DNA of 64,000 nt from Candidatus Vallotiella hemipterorum (lineage in GTDB: Bacteria; Pseudomonadota; Gammaproteobacteria; Burkholderiales; Burkholderiaceae). The notes under the pieces are model-generated. The model ran no database searches and had not been told where the DNA came from. It worked only from the letters and a program-made list of their open reading frames with translations. Positions 19,572 to 32,275 of this stretch are shown here, piece after piece. Position 1 is the first letter of the stretch. Every line of letters begins with the position of its first letter. The position numbers and the translations under genes are program-made. The stretch lies in assembly GCF_910593725.1 (NCBI RefSeq), contig NZ_OU343031.1, forward strand, positions 248,001-312,000. Direction: 5' to 3'.

Positions 19572-20703
19572 GTAGCCCCCTGCATTTATTTAATAGCCTA
19601 TCATGATAACGGTTCTTAATCGATAAGCTAGGTGTTCGTCACAGAATGTAATTAGTTTAGCTAACCTTATTAAAATGCGTCGCAGCCCATGCGGCATCAG
19701 GGCAATAGTAAAACAAGTCTTAAGATGGGTTATGTTTTTATAGCAATCTTGCTGCGGGCAGGCTACCTATCTATATTCCAAACACTAGGATTTTAATCAA
19801 TTTTAGTTTCAATTTTAGTTTTTATTTAGATCTGTTAAATATACGGCATCTTAATAGTCGCGATGAGCTGCAAGCAGCCGATGGAGTTAGCATCGATCTA
19901 AAGAGGCCTGCAAGATTTCTCTAAACCTAATCTATTATCTTTAAATATACGCTATGCACTACATACAGGATGCATCATAGCGATTCTAGTCTCGTTCGTG
20001 TTCGTGCTTTTTCGGTATGCTTTTATTAAAAGTTAGCGGGCAGAGAAAATGTTAGTGCCTATGCTAGATATACTCCAGTTTATACCAGTTAGTAACTTTT
20101 TTACTGCATTATTCCCGACGCTGATTATAGAAGCAGAAGTGTACAGTAATCTTTATGAGCTTTACCAGCTAGGCCTAAATATAACATTTGGCTTCTATAA
20201 CTTGCCGCGCATCGCACCGCATCATCTAGAGAAGTCTAGATGCCATTCTCAATCAGAACATACGTAGTTTACGCATGAGCTCAGTGCTTATATCATATAG
20301 ACTATAGCTAGCAATTATCCTTATTCATGTCTGGTATTAGAATAATATTTCTATTCATTGAATTTCTTAATATCTGATTATGGCGTCCGATGTACTTTTA
20401 CGTTAAGAACAAGCCGAGCTTTCCAATGGCGATTGCCATATACAATCTAGCAAATATTGCTGTAGTGTTAATAGCACTACCTGCTATTTTCAGGCTTAGA
20501 TCTAGTGGACCGCCTATCAAATAGTGCCACAAGGAAACGTCTAACATAGTTATCCATAACATCGTTCCTGTGCTACTAAATATTAACGCCTCTACTCATA
20601 TATAAATATGGCTTAAATATAAAATTTACTACGCATATTGCTTTAGTCAGGATAAGGCATAGTGCGGCTATAAGGGTTAATGTACTACTGTAGGGGTGCA
20701 ACA
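19572..20703. other. AT-rich 1.1-kb spacer
   Basis: No supported gene. A 72-codon plus-strand frame at 20049-20267 has no known family. A 12-bp unit CAATTTTAGTTT is duplicated in tandem at 19798-19821. An 8-bp stem CATCTAGA/TCTAGATG with a GAAG loop lies at 20223-20242. Confidence 0.55.
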
Positions 20704-22578
20704 CTATGTACAACGATGATCTGCAAGTTCCGAGGCCAACGCTAGCAGGCGAGTAGTATGTGAAGCTACGTCATAGTCGTATAAAAGGTACTCGTTAGGC
20801 TGGGTAAGCCGTGCAGTATGGCTCTGCCAGTGCGTGAGCGCTTGTTCGATTGCGGCAGAGAAACTTTCTGCGCTCAAGTGCGAAAAGCGCCATTGCGCAT
20901 CTTTTCGTATAACTTCGGAGCATCCAACGTTCCCAGCAATTAGCACTGGCGTTCCGCATAAAATCGATTCGACTCCTACCAGTCCAAATGGTTCATAAGG
21001 CGCTGGTATAATTGTGAAGTCGGCTGCGCCGAACACGTACTGCATATCCGTACGATAGCCAAGCGAGCGGATATTCGGTGATAGATCAGCAGGAGGGCGA
21101 CCTGTAACTAAAAGTAGGATCGGCTTACTAGTTGCCCTGAAGTATGCTCGCAATAGCTCAAATCCTTTTCCGGTATTAGCCACAAATACAAATACAGCAT
21201 GTCCTTCTGGAATACCTAGCTGCGCGCGCATTGCCTCACGCTGTGACGGTATCATCGGCATGAAGCGGTCGCTGCGTACTGGAGGATAGATGACATGAAT
21301 CTTATCTAGGTCGATTCCGAAATGCTGATGAATTTCTTGCTCCAGCATTTTAGAGTGCGCAATGATTACGCCTGCGTTTTGATAGATTCTGCGCTCCAGT
21401 GCAATTTGCCAGCCATCATTCCACTTTGGCTTATTTCGCCCATAGCGTAATGCGCCCGGATACGTTCCACCGCATATAACAATGTCGCCTGAGTCTACCC
21501 GATTGCAGGCAATTACGATATCAATCTGACTGCGTACACGACGAGCTTGTAACCGCCATGAAAACGCCGCATCACGTAGTGCGCGTGGCATCCAGTTAAC
21601 CCGAATAGTTTGTATGTCGACAAGACTATACTCAGGTAGTGTCTTATCAAATTTTCTAGCGAAGACAATAGGATAAATCTGCCGCCTAGCCATTGCACCA
21701 ATGATGTCACGGACATAGCGCTCAAGCCCCCCCGAATGGCCTAACGCTTGGCATGATAGCCCAATACGCAGACCCTGCCAGGTTCCATGAATCGCGTCAG
21801 TATTGTTACTGTCTCGTATCGTGGGATCTACACGCCGCGCATAGTAGTACTTTAAGAACGTCGAGCGAGCATTCATTCGCGCAATACCCAGGCCTGTTAA
21901 TCCATCAAGGAACCCAGCTCGTAACATAAACGTACGCACGAAAGCAAAGCCACCATGCATAAAGGGAAGCAATGCACCAATACGACGCGTGCGTAATGTT
22001 TTAGCAGCAGCGCGCGCATAAGCTATTGTTTTATCTTCCACCTCTTTTCTAGAGCGATAGCTGTAATGCAGTAATTGGCCATTAAGGCGCCCAGTAGAGC
22101 CTTCAAATATTAGTCGCTCATGTACAATATTATCCGAAAATCTAGCTGCATCACGTCGGAATAACCGGACTACCCAATCCGGTGACCAGCCAGAGTAATT
22201 AGCCCAGCAGCCGCAGAATTGCGAACGGCGGGATATCGCATAGGCTATACAGCTAGATTGGTCTCGACCAGCTAGCACCTCTTCAATCGATTCCTTTAAC
22301 TGTGTCGTTACGCGCTCGTCCGCATCTAATGAAAGGACCCACGGCTTGCCCGCAAGCGCTAGCGCTCGGTTTTTCTGGGGCCCAAATCCCAGCCAATCTT
22401 TTGTAACGACTAGTGCGCCGAAAGACTGGCAAATCTTTACAGTTGCATCGGTACTACCAGCGTCGACGACGATAATCTCATCAGCCAAGCTACTCACATC
22501 CGACAGACATGCCCCAATGTCATGGGCCTCATTAAGGGTGATAATAATAACGCTGAGCGCTTCGCGATACGCAGTCAT
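20704..22578 (-). CDS. Two-domain glycosyltransferase: GT2 (WaaE/KdtX-like) fused to GT4
   Basis: Residues 1 to about 250 are a GT-A fold GT2 enzyme of the WaaE/KdtX type. They include SVIIITLNEAHDIGACL, VVDAGSTD (near 37-44) and the metal-binding DADE (85-88), then SGWSPDWVVRLFRRD and the FMHGGFAFVRTFMLRAGFLDG membrane-associated end. Residues from about 270 form a GT-B fold GT4 enzyme, with GLSCQALGHSGGLERYVRD at its start and the nucleotide-sugar signature PYEPFGLVGVES near residue 527. WaaE-type enzymes add glucose to the inner core heptose of LPS, and the GT4 half probably extends the core. The two halves are normally separate proteins, so this is a fusion or an unusual bifunctional gene. 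A C7 tract (21727-21733 on the plus strand) lies in the GT4 half with the frame intact. Confidence 0.88.
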   Translation of the reverse strand: MTAYREALSVIIITLNEAHDIGACLSDVSSLADEIIVVDAGSTDATVKICQSFGALVVTKDWLGFGPQKNRALALAGKPWVLSLDADERVTTQLKESIEEVLAGRDQSSCIAYAISRRSQFCGCWANYSGWSPDWVVRLFRRDAARFSDNIVHERLIFEGSTGRLNGQLLHYSYRSRKEVEDKTIAYARAAAKTLRTRRIGALLPFMHGGFAFVRTFMLRAGFLDGLTGLGIARMNARSTFLKYYYARRVDPTIRDSNNTDAIHGTWQGLRIGLSCQALGHSGGLERYVRDIIGAMARRQIYPIVFARKFDKTLPEYSLVDIQTIRVNWMPRALRDAAFSWRLQARRVRSQIDIVIACNRVDSGDIVICGGTYPGALRYGRNKPKWNDGWQIALERRIYQNAGVIIAHSKMLEQEIHQHFGIDLDKIHVIYPPVRSDRFMPMIPSQREAMRAQLGIPEGHAVFVFVANTGKGFELLRAYFRATSKPILLLVTGRPPADLSPNIRSLGYRTDMQYVFGAADFTIIPAPYEPFGLVGVESILCGTPVLIAGNVGCSEVIRKDAQWRFSHLSAESFSAAIEQALTHWQSHTARLTQPNEYLLYDYDVASHTTRLLALASELADHRCT

Positions 22579-23396
22579 ATGCTATAACGGGGACGAAATT
22601 TAAATAGCAATAGTAATAAAATCAAAGATATAACTAGTACTACATAAGTATATATATAATGCTATATAGCACCAGTTATTAGTGCGCTGCATGACTGATA
22701 CAATAGTTTCCTGAACTATTGGCTAATACTAACTTACTCAATAGCTAGGTTCTGGCGATGTCATGTTATTAAAATACTTCAACGATACTATAGCGAATCT
22801 AGATAAGATCACTAATAATAACCTAAACAAGGTTGTGACGTTATTAGTGGCAGCTATGTTATAAAAGATAATCGTGTTAGCTCTAGAACAGACGTACTAA
22901 ATATAACGTATTTGACATGTCAGATCTGTCTGATAAAAGCTAGCTATAAAGTACTTGTTCTGGTCAAATTTACCAGAAGCTTACCAGAAGCTGACCATGC
23001 TGACTTAAGCGAATTTAAGTCTTCAATCGATGCCCATTATGTGGTATCATAGCGCACTATATTAGCCGCTTAGTCGCTGAGTGTGTAGCTTCATCTGTAT
23101 GTAGTAAATTATACGATTTTAATCAAGCCGTCATCTTGCTAGACATCAGAAGAGGTTTAGATAACTTGGGGTAGCACTGAGGTTACCGACCTAGACTAGA
23201 TCATGCGTTTAGATGCTTTTTAGAGGCTCTACAGTACGCTGTAGATATCTGCCTACACAAAATGCCTCGCGCTGCTTTTAAGCGGTGCCGCGTATAGCCC
23301 CTATACGGAATAGTGTACAAAAACTATATAAATAATGTTCATGCGTTTGAAAAATAACAGGTCATCCATATTATTTTGTTACGATGCTAGGTAACA
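22579..23396. other. AT-rich 0.8-kb spacer
   Basis: Between the glycosyltransferase start and tRNA-Arg I find no gene. CAATAGTT/AACTATTG with loop TCCTG is at 22701-22721. CACTAATAA pairs with TTATTAGTG around 22806-22850. An 11-bp unit TACCAGAAGCT is duplicated in tandem at 22971-22992. Confidence 0.55.
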
Positions 23397-23471
23397 TGGT
23401 CCCGCCGCCAGGAATCGAACCTGGATCCCACGTTTAGGAGGCGCGTGCACTATCCATTGTGCTACGGCGAG
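23397..23471 (-). tRNA. tRNA-Arg (anticodon CCT)
   Basis: The reverse complement folds as a tRNA. The acceptor CTCGCCG pairs with CGGCGGG (one G-U). TA is followed by the D-stem GCAC/GTGC. The anticodon loop is CTCCTAA, and the T-stem CCAGG/CCTGG encloses TTCGATT. The discriminator is A and the 3' CCA is encoded. The anticodon CCU reads AGG. The anticodon stem CGCGC/ACGTG has a C-A mismatch next to the loop and a G-U pair, an imperfection often seen in reduced genomes. The gene stands alone. Confidence 0.93.
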
Positions 23472-23962
23472 CGAGCCTCATTATCATAATGATATGAGGT
23501 ACAGAGACTTGCTTACAGTCAATGCGACTCGGGCTAAACAATAATGTTGTAGAGTCGTCAAGCCTAAGCGACCCGATGATACCACGAGCATAGTCCTAGG
23601 ACATCCCAATATAGCTCCTATAATTACATCATAGCAGAGTTGGCGTTTTTGAGATTTAATATTAATAGGATAGAGCTTATGCGCTGTTTCCTAAAATTCG
23701 GTATATCAATTAGTACTCGTATTAGATAGCCTTGTCTGCTTCGTTACAAATCTCATGGAAAATCCGACAAACCCAGGTCGTGATGTAATCCCTTTAAATA
23801 CAGCTGCAGTTGTTAGCTTTTTACATGCTGTCTGTTAAGACATTACCTTTATTATCAGCACAGTATTGCCTGGTGCGACCAGTTACGTGATGCTGCTTTA
23901 TAATTAGGTGATATTTGTCTCAAGTCGATACAATAGGTACTTTATATTCTTTTTCTTCTCCA
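23472..23962. other. Spacer between tRNA-Arg and the uup gene
   Basis: About 490 bp that must contain the tRNA-Arg promoter on the minus strand and the uup promoter on the plus strand. CGACTC/GAGTCG flanks a 22-nt interval near 23525-23558. Nothing else is recognisable. Confidence 0.5.
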
Positions 23963-25933
23963 ATGTCGCTGTTTTCTATCACTGGCGCGCAACTTGCGTT
24001 CGGCCATGTCGCTCTGCTTGACGGTGCGCATTTTTTAATCGAACCGGGCGAACGAGTGGGTCTGATCGGCCGTAATGGCGTAGGTAAGTCTTCATTGCTT
24101 AAGATTATCAATGGCCTTATTAAGCCCGAGGATGGTTTAATTAACCGCGCACAGGCTCTGACTACTGTTTACGTACCCCAGGAGCCGGTCTTCCGCCCTG
24201 GTATATGTGTGTTTGATGCGGTTGCCGAAGGGCTTGAGCACACTCAGACGTTGCTTGATGAATATAACAGCGTTTTACATGCGCTTGCTGATAGTCCCGA
24301 AGGTCCATCTCAACATCCATTATTAGAACGGATGCATGTACTGCAATGCGAGCTAGATGCTCGTGATGGATGGACATGGCACACTCGGGTTGCGGCTACG
24401 CTCGCGCAATTGGGCTTAAAAGATAACATGCTGGTAGACCAGCTCTCTGGCGGCGCGCTCAAGCGCGTTGCTTTAGCTCGCGCGCTAGTGATGCAGAGTG
24501 ATATTCTGCTGTTAGATGAGCCAACTAATCATCTGGATTTTGATTCGATACGCTGGCTTGAGGCTCTACTATTGTCGCTACGTAGTAGCGTATTGTTTGT
24601 CACGCATGATCGCGTATTCCTAGATCACATCGCCACCCGTATTGTCGAACTCGATCGCGGACGCCTAATATCTTATACGGGCAACTTCTCAGCGTATCAA
24701 GCTCGTAAGACGAAGTATCTTGATGAGGAAGTCATTAAGAATGCAAAGCTTGACAAGCTGCTTGCCCAAGAAGAGATTTGGATACGTAAGGGTATCGAAG
24801 CCCGCCGAACTCGCAGCGCTGGGCGTATCGCGTGCCTTGTTCAGATGCGAAATGATAGAGCAAAGCGCCGCAGGGTACAGGATAATGTTCGTCTTGATAT
24901 TAGTCAATCTGATAGATCCGGCAAGATCATCGCCGAACTTATTGATGTAAGCAAGCGCTACGGTAAGAATTCGGTCATTTCGTATTTCTCGACTACAGTA
25001 ATGCGCGGCGATAAAATTGGATTTATCGGCCCAAACGGGGTGGGTAAAACTACGCTACTCAAGCTACTGCTCGGCGAGGTTATGCCCGATAAAGGACGAG
25101 TACATATCGGTACGAATCTGCATATCGCATACTTCGATCAGATGCGCGTACAGTTAGACCCCGAACGTAGCCTTATAGATACGATTAGTCCTGGCGGCGA
25201 GTGGATGGAGATAAACGGTACTCGTAAGCATGTAATAAGCTATCTAGGCGATTTCTTATTTTCGCCAGAACGCGCCGTTTCGCCAGTAAAATCATTATCC
25301 GGTGGTGAGCGCAACCGGCTATTGCTAGCCCGGCTCTTCGCGCGGCCTGCAAATATATTAGTCCTAGACGAGCCAACCAACGATCTAGATATTCCAACCC
25401 TAGAATTGCTCGAAGAGTTATTAATTGCCTATACTGGAACAGTTCTACTCGTAAGCCACGATCGAGCATTTTTAGATAACGTAGTCACATCTGTGATCGC
25501 AGCAGAAGGAAACGGTCAGTGGCGCCAGTATATCGGCAATTTTTGGGACTGGCAGGTACAGTCAACGCGCGCTCATTCGCTATCGGAAGCCAACGCCGAG
25601 TCGCCGGTAAAGACTAGTATGAATATCAAGCCTACACTGAATAAAAGCACTTTACATGACGCCCCCGGTGCTGTCGTAGGACGAAAAGAGAAGCGTAGTG
25701 TTAAGTTAACGTTTAACGAACAACGAGAACTTGATGCGTTGCCGGATTGGATTGCGCAGCTCGAAACAAAGCAGCAGTCTATTAGTGCCCGTCTAACGAA
25801 AGATGGGTCTATTTTCGAAACAGACCCAGCGGAGAGCATTAGACTCACAGAGCACTATGCGGCTATCGACGACGAACTATTAGCTAAGCTAGAGCGCTGG
25901 CAGATTCTAGAATCTAAGCGCAGCAATCGGTAA
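23963..25933 (+). CDS. uup: ABC-F family ATPase, Uup-like
   Basis: Two ABC domains in one soluble chain with no membrane segments define the ABC-F family. Walker A1 GRNGVGKSS is near residues 36-44, signature LSGGALKRVALARAL near 161, and Walker B LLLDEPTNHLD follows. The second copy has GPNGVGKTT near 356, LSGGERNRLLLARLF and LVLDEPTNDLD. The C-terminal region (from about 560) ends in a charged helical tail, LTFNEQRELDALPDWIAQLE, as in Uup. Uup limits precise transposon excision and interacts with ribosomes or branched DNA. I chose ATG 23963 (MSLFSITGAQLAFG) by family comparison; a TTG at 23915 with AGGTGA just upstream would add 16 residues. Confidence 0.9.
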   Translation: MSLFSITGAQLAFGHVALLDGAHFLIEPGERVGLIGRNGVGKSSLLKIINGLIKPEDGLINRAQALTTVYVPQEPVFRPGICVFDAVAEGLEHTQTLLDEYNSVLHALADSPEGPSQHPLLERMHVLQCELDARDGWTWHTRVAATLAQLGLKDNMLVDQLSGGALKRVALARALVMQSDILLLDEPTNHLDFDSIRWLEALLLSLRSSVLFVTHDRVFLDHIATRIVELDRGRLISYTGNFSAYQARKTKYLDEEVIKNAKLDKLLAQEEIWIRKGIEARRTRSAGRIACLVQMRNDRAKRRRVQDNVRLDISQSDRSGKIIAELIDVSKRYGKNSVISYFSTTVMRGDKIGFIGPNGVGKTTLLKLLLGEVMPDKGRVHIGTNLHIAYFDQMRVQLDPERSLIDTISPGGEWMEINGTRKHVISYLGDFLFSPERAVSPVKSLSGGERNRLLLARLFARPANILVLDEPTNDLDIPTLELLEELLIAYTGTVLLVSHDRAFLDNVVTSVIAAEGNGQWRQYIGNFWDWQVQSTRAHSLSEANAESPVKTSMNIKPTLNKSTLHDAPGAVVGRKEKRSVKLTFNEQRELDALPDWIAQLETKQQSISARLTKDGSIFETDPAESIRLTEHYAAIDDELLAKLERWQILESKRSNR

Positions 25934-26031
25934 AATAATTCTATCGGGAACTACCCCTATCCCAGTCCCAGCAGCTTTTTATGATAAGTGGATTATTTAG
26001 TGGAGCCTGAAAAACGAATTGTTCATGCTAA

Positions 26032-28050
<2,019 letters not shown>

Positions 28051-28114
28051 GATAGAGTGTACATATGACTTTATAGGGTAGCTAATACGCATGCTATTCG
28101 GAGGGATTAAGTCT

Positions 28115-28132
28115 GTGACTTTCACCAAATGA
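28115..28132 (+). promoter_or_regulatory. Mini-ORF coupled to parC start
   Basis: GGAGGG (28100-28105) is 9 nt before GTG ACT TTC ACC AAA TGA. The TGA overlaps the parC ATG as ATGA. This could load ribosomes onto parC by termination-reinitiation. The function is inferred from spacing only. Confidence 0.4.
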
Positions 28133-30450
28133 GTAAAAAATTAGAATTAGATACCTCGATTTCTTCGGATGTCAAGTACCTGACGCTAGGCGATTATGCT
28201 GAGCACGCATATCTTAACTATGCGGTATCTGTTGTTAAAAGTCGCGCCCTACCTAATGTGACCGATGGTCAGAAGCCAGTGCAACGTCGTATTCTATATG
28301 CAATGCATGAGATGGGACTAACCGCTAATGCGAAGCCAGTTAAGTCGGCTCGTGTGATTGGCGACGTTCTTGGAAAGTACCACCCGCATAGCGATTCAGC
28401 TGCGTATGACGCCCTGGTTAGGCTAGCTCAGGATTTCTCGATGCGCTACCCGCTGATTGACGGAGAGGGAAATTTCGGCTCGCGAGATGGAGACTGCCCA
28501 GCAGCAATGCGTTATACCGAAGCAAAACTTACGCCAATTGCACACTTGCTGCTTGATGAGATCGATGAAGGCACGATTAAGTTTATTCCTAACTATGATG
28601 GCTCATTTAAGGAACCTGTGTCATTGCCAGTGCGCTTACCGTTCGTATTGCTTAATGGAGCATCTGGCATTGCAGTCGGTATGGCTACAGAGATTCCGTC
28701 GCATAACTTGTATGAGGTAGCGCAGGCCGCTATCCAGCTAATATGTAATCCAAATCTAAATCATATAGACCTCTTAGAGAGAATGCCGGGCCCGGACTTC
28801 TCGGGAGGGGGTCAGATTATCTCGAGCCCGGAGGAAATTTTTTTATTATACAAAAGCGGTCGCGGTAGCCTCAGAGTACGCGCTCGGTGGGAGATCGAGG
28901 AGTTATTAGCACGTGGGCAGTGGCAACTAGTGATCAAGGAGCTACCACCCGGAACCTCGTCGCAGAAGCTGCTTGAGGAGATTGAGGAGTTAACTAACCC
29001 AAAGTTTAAAGTTCACAAGAAAACACTAACGCCAGAACAACTGAGAAGTAAGCGGAGTCTGCTTAAACTACTTCATACAGTGCGGGATGAATCTGGTAGG
29101 GATGCACCAGTACGGCTTGTATTCGAACCAAAGTCTAGTCGCATTGATCAAGCCGACTTTATTAATACATTACTTACGTATACGAGCTTAGAGTCTAGTT
29201 TACCAATTAACTTAGTAATGATTGGTACTAATGGTCGGCCTCAGCAAAAAGGGCTGATCGAGATTCTCCGAGAATGGATTGGCTACCGCTTTGAAATTGT
29301 GGCCCGAAGAACACAGTTTAAGCTATCTAAAGTGCAAGATCGGATTTGTATCCTAGAAGGACGAATGACTGTCTTCCTAAACTTAGATGCTGTGATGGGG
29401 GTCATTCGCTCGCTGGACGAACCGCAAGCAACACTTGTAGCAACCTTTGGATTATCGAATCAGCAAGTAGACGACATTCTCAATATCCGTGTTCGCCAAT
29501 TAGCACGACTAGAAAAAAATAAGATTGAAAAGGAGTTGAGTGAGCTTTATAGCGAAAAGACTCAGCTCGAGGAGTTGCTAGGTAGTGACGTGACGATGAA
29601 GCAGTTAATTATTAAGGAGATTCGAGCCGATGCAAAGCAGTTCGGCGATACTCGGCGAACACTGATACAGCAGGATAAGCATGCAATATGCGAAGAACGC
29701 ATCGTTGATGAACCAGTAACTGTTATTGTCTTGCAGTGCGGTTGGGTCTATACACTGAAAGGGCATGGGCTAGACAAGGAAGATTTTACATTCAAGGCTG
29801 GCGATAGTTTATATTCGGCCTTCCAATGCCAAACAATTGATATACTAGTAGTATTGGGAAGTAATGGCCGTGTCTATTCAGTGCCGGTTGCGTCACTGCC
29901 CAGCGGGCGAGGCGATGGTGTTCCAGTCACTTCTTTAATTAAGTTAGAAGCTGGAACACATCTACTTCACTATTTTGCTGCGCCGCTCGAACAGCTATTA
30001 CTGCTCGCATCTAGCAATGGCTTTGGTTTTATCGCGCGGGTTGCTGATATGGTCAGCCGCATGAAGACCGGCAAGTTATTTATGACAACCACTGCCGGCT
30101 CGAAGCCACTCGCGCCAATGCCCGTCTGTCCGGATACTTTACAGATTGCCTGCCTAGCACTTTGCCCAAAGGGCGAGACTCGGCTGTTAGTATTTAGTTT
30201 AAACGAAATCAAAACGTTATCAAACGGTGGACGCGGCACGGCATTACTTGCAGAAGATGACAATGTGCGGTTGCTTCAGGTTCTGGGGATTAGTCAAACT
30301 GGGCTAATGCTCAGCGGCGTTAGTCGAAGTGGAGTACCACGGCAGAAGAGGTTAGTTGGTAATACTCTTGCTCCCTATGTCAGCATGCGAGCGGATCACG
30401 GTAAGATACTAGCGGTTAAGTTTAAAGTGTTAGGCATATTTTCGGTATAG
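28129..30450 (+). CDS. parC: DNA topoisomerase IV subunit A
   Basis: ParC is the DNA-cleaving subunit partnered with ParE. The breakage-reunion domain starts near residue 20 ([17 protein letters not shown]), and the catalytic Tyr is Tyr129 in AAMRYTE. The C-terminal beta-pinwheel region follows from about 500. At 773 residues it has normal length. The HPHGD motif is changed to HPHSD (Ser88, codon AGC at 28390-28392); Ser88 aligns with E. coli ParC Gly78 and Ser90 with Ser80. The ATG lacks a properly spaced Shine-Dalgarno sequence: GGAGGG is 23 nt upstream but serves a five-codon GTG mini-ORF whose TGA overlaps the parC ATG. Confidence 0.95.
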   Translation: MSKKLELDTSISSDVKYLTLGDYAEHAYLNYAVSVVKSRALPNVTDGQKPVQRRILYAMHEMGLTANAKPVKSARVIGDVLGKYHPHSDSAAYDALVRLAQDFSMRYPLIDGEGNFGSRDGDCPAAMRYTEAKLTPIAHLLLDEIDEGTIKFIPNYDGSFKEPVSLPVRLPFVLLNGASGIAVGMATEIPSHNLYEVAQAAIQLICNPNLNHIDLLERMPGPDFSGGGQIISSPEEIFLLYKSGRGSLRVRARWEIEELLARGQWQLVIKELPPGTSSQKLLEEIEELTNPKFKVHKKTLTPEQLRSKRSLLKLLHTVRDESGRDAPVRLVFEPKSSRIDQADFINTLLTYTSLESSLPINLVMIGTNGRPQQKGLIEILREWIGYRFEIVARRTQFKLSKVQDRICILEGRMTVFLNLDAVMGVIRSLDEPQATLVATFGLSNQQVDDILNIRVRQLARLEKNKIEKELSELYSEKTQLEELLGSDVTMKQLIIKEIRADAKQFGDTRRTLIQQDKHAICEERIVDEPVTVIVLQCGWVYTLKGHGLDKEDFTFKAGDSLYSAFQCQTIDILVVLGSNGRVYSVPVASLPSGRGDGVPVTSLIKLEAGTHLLHYFAAPLEQLLLLASSNGFGFIARVADMVSRMKTGKLFMTTTAGSKPLAPMPVCPDTLQIACLALCPKGETRLLVFSLNEIKTLSNGGRGTALLAEDDNVRLLQVLGISQTGLMLSGVSRSGVPRQKRLVGNTLAPYVSMRADHGKILAVKFKVLGIFSV

Positions 30451-31508
30451 TCTAGAGGCACTCTATGCAGTTTAGAAAAGAGCAAGCGTGTTTAAGCGCT
30501 ATCTTTATTAAAGGAATTTTTACGATCGCCGACATCCAGCATATAGCAAAATTTTACTCGATATTGACTGATTTAGTCTCCGTCTAGCTCTTCTAGTTGA
30601 ATCGATTTAGCTAGAATCTAACACGTTATAAAATTATACTAAATGCTAACTTTATTAATAATTACTGGGACTAACTAGGTTAGTCCTGGCTATGTTGGAT
30701 TTAATAGGCATTGATGTTTATCATATCTATATATTTATTTTTAAATTAGGCCACTATTCTCGCATCTTGAGATCGCACCGCATAATGATCAGCAGCAATC
30801 AAAATACTACGCAGTATACTAGGAATGTATCTGTAATGTATCTGGCTAGATATAAGTAAAAAAGCGTTTTCCTATCTAAAATACTGCAATAAAATTGCAC
30901 TATAGTACAAAAATAATAGTAAATCTACTATTAGAAATACTCAGGAGGTTGCGGAAAAAATATCTTAAATTTAATATACATAGCATGAAGTACATACTAT
31001 GTATAAGTTCACTAGTGCAACATAAGGCAAAAATGTCAGTCTTGTCTACCACTTAGATGGTGGCCTTAAGAACTAGGTTAAATAACGCTAAATATTAAAC
31101 GAAGTAAGCTATCAGCTTATTAGAGGTATTAGTGCTCTGGTTACGATAGCAATAACTAAGTTAGTTAGGTATTATGCAGTGGGTTATATGTACATTGGCC
31201 TCATCAAGTTGCTTAAAATATATCTCGGCAGTAAACCTGATGTGCGTAGTAGCGATCTATAGTGTATTGTAGAATGGTGGCGTTCACTGCGATTATTAAG
31301 GCCGGCCCCAGATAAAGAGTTATCTATACCAGTAAAATAAGATTTAGACGATCACGTGCATTGAATAGTTGCTTGCTGCGCTAAAATAATGCCTCACTAG
31401 GTTAGTAGATAGCAATGTAATTCATTTAGAACATGAGAGCGTTTCTCAAATACCTATAATTGCACAGCATGTATTACTGCAGCACTTTTGTTTTAAAAAG
31501 CAATAAAA

Positions 31509-31552
31509 CCCTTATATGGTTATAAGGGCGTATTTGCCCTGTTTGATAAACA
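31509..31552. repeat. Three adjacent short hairpins
   Basis: CCCTTATA/TATAAGGG (loop TGGT) overlaps GGGC/GCCC (loop GTATTT), which is immediately followed by TGTTT/AAACA (loop GAT). The first two share a GGG, so they could switch between alternative folds. Confidence 0.5.
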
Positions 31553-32090
31553 AAGCCCGAACAAATAAAAAACTTTGTTTCTCGACATGACTCGAGCTAG
31601 ATAGCTACGCTATATAGGCTTAAGTAAACAACCATAAGAAGCATGCGGGGCTTATATTGAGACATAGAAGGTATGCAACCATAAAATGGCTTAAACACGC
31701 TGGAAATAGATCCTTGTAATTGATATATACACGCCTAAAGGGCTAGATATTAGCTGGCGAATCTCTTGACATGACAGTTTATAACTGTTTTCTTTTCGCA
31801 AGGCTAATTCTAATATTAAATAAATAGTGGTATATATATACCTTGTATAAAGCGATATTTGTCATGCTATAGATCAAGTCTTCAGTAAGTGCCTCCTTAT
31901 ATTTACCCAGATATGAAATGATCATTTAGATGTAGAGCGTACGACTAATATAAAAATATAATCCACTATAAAAGTTATCGGTAACATAGTTTAGATTTTC
32001 TAAGATTACAAATGCATCTACGAAAGAGCGCTAAGAATAGCGTAACGTATGCTTAAGTTGCTGAATTTATAGTTTATACGACCTTATCGG

Positions 32091-32140
32091 AAGCATAGCC
32101 AGTCGATCGAAATCTATTTAAAGATAGATTGGCTATGCTT
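32091..32140. repeat. 14-bp inverted repeat (one G-U), beyond the ridA 3' end
   Basis: AAGCATAGCCAGTC (32091-32104) pairs with GATTGGCTATGCTT (32127-32140) with one G-U pair. An alternative inner stem AATCTAT/ATAGATT (32111-32130) overlaps the right arm. It lies 136 bp beyond the ridA stop on the minus strand. No U-run follows on either strand, so it is not a standard intrinsic terminator. Confidence 0.7.
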
Positions 32141-32275
32141 GAGAAATCTGTACCTTTAAGATTCGGCCATGACCGATAACTTTATAATTAATTGACTTAA
32201 ATTGCTGTGCTATTTTAGGTAGTTCTAGGTACTAATAGCGAAATTACATGCCTAGGGACATTAATATAGATATCG

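Larger units (their letters stand above)
30451..32275. other. AT-rich 1.8-kb spacer with hairpins
   Basis: Between the convergent parC and ridA genes no protein is recognisable. Structures include TATACATAG/CTATGTATA (30975-31005), three adjacent hairpins (31509-31552), ACAGTT/AACTGT followed by a pyrimidine run TTTCTTTT (31774-31796), and a 14-bp stem (32091-32140). Confidence 0.55.

Noticed and set aside
20049..20267. 72-codon plus-strand ORF in the spacer before the glycosyltransferase
   Set aside because: AGAGA precedes its ATG, but the protein has no family resemblance and includes a hairpin (20223-20242) typical of the noncoding spacers.
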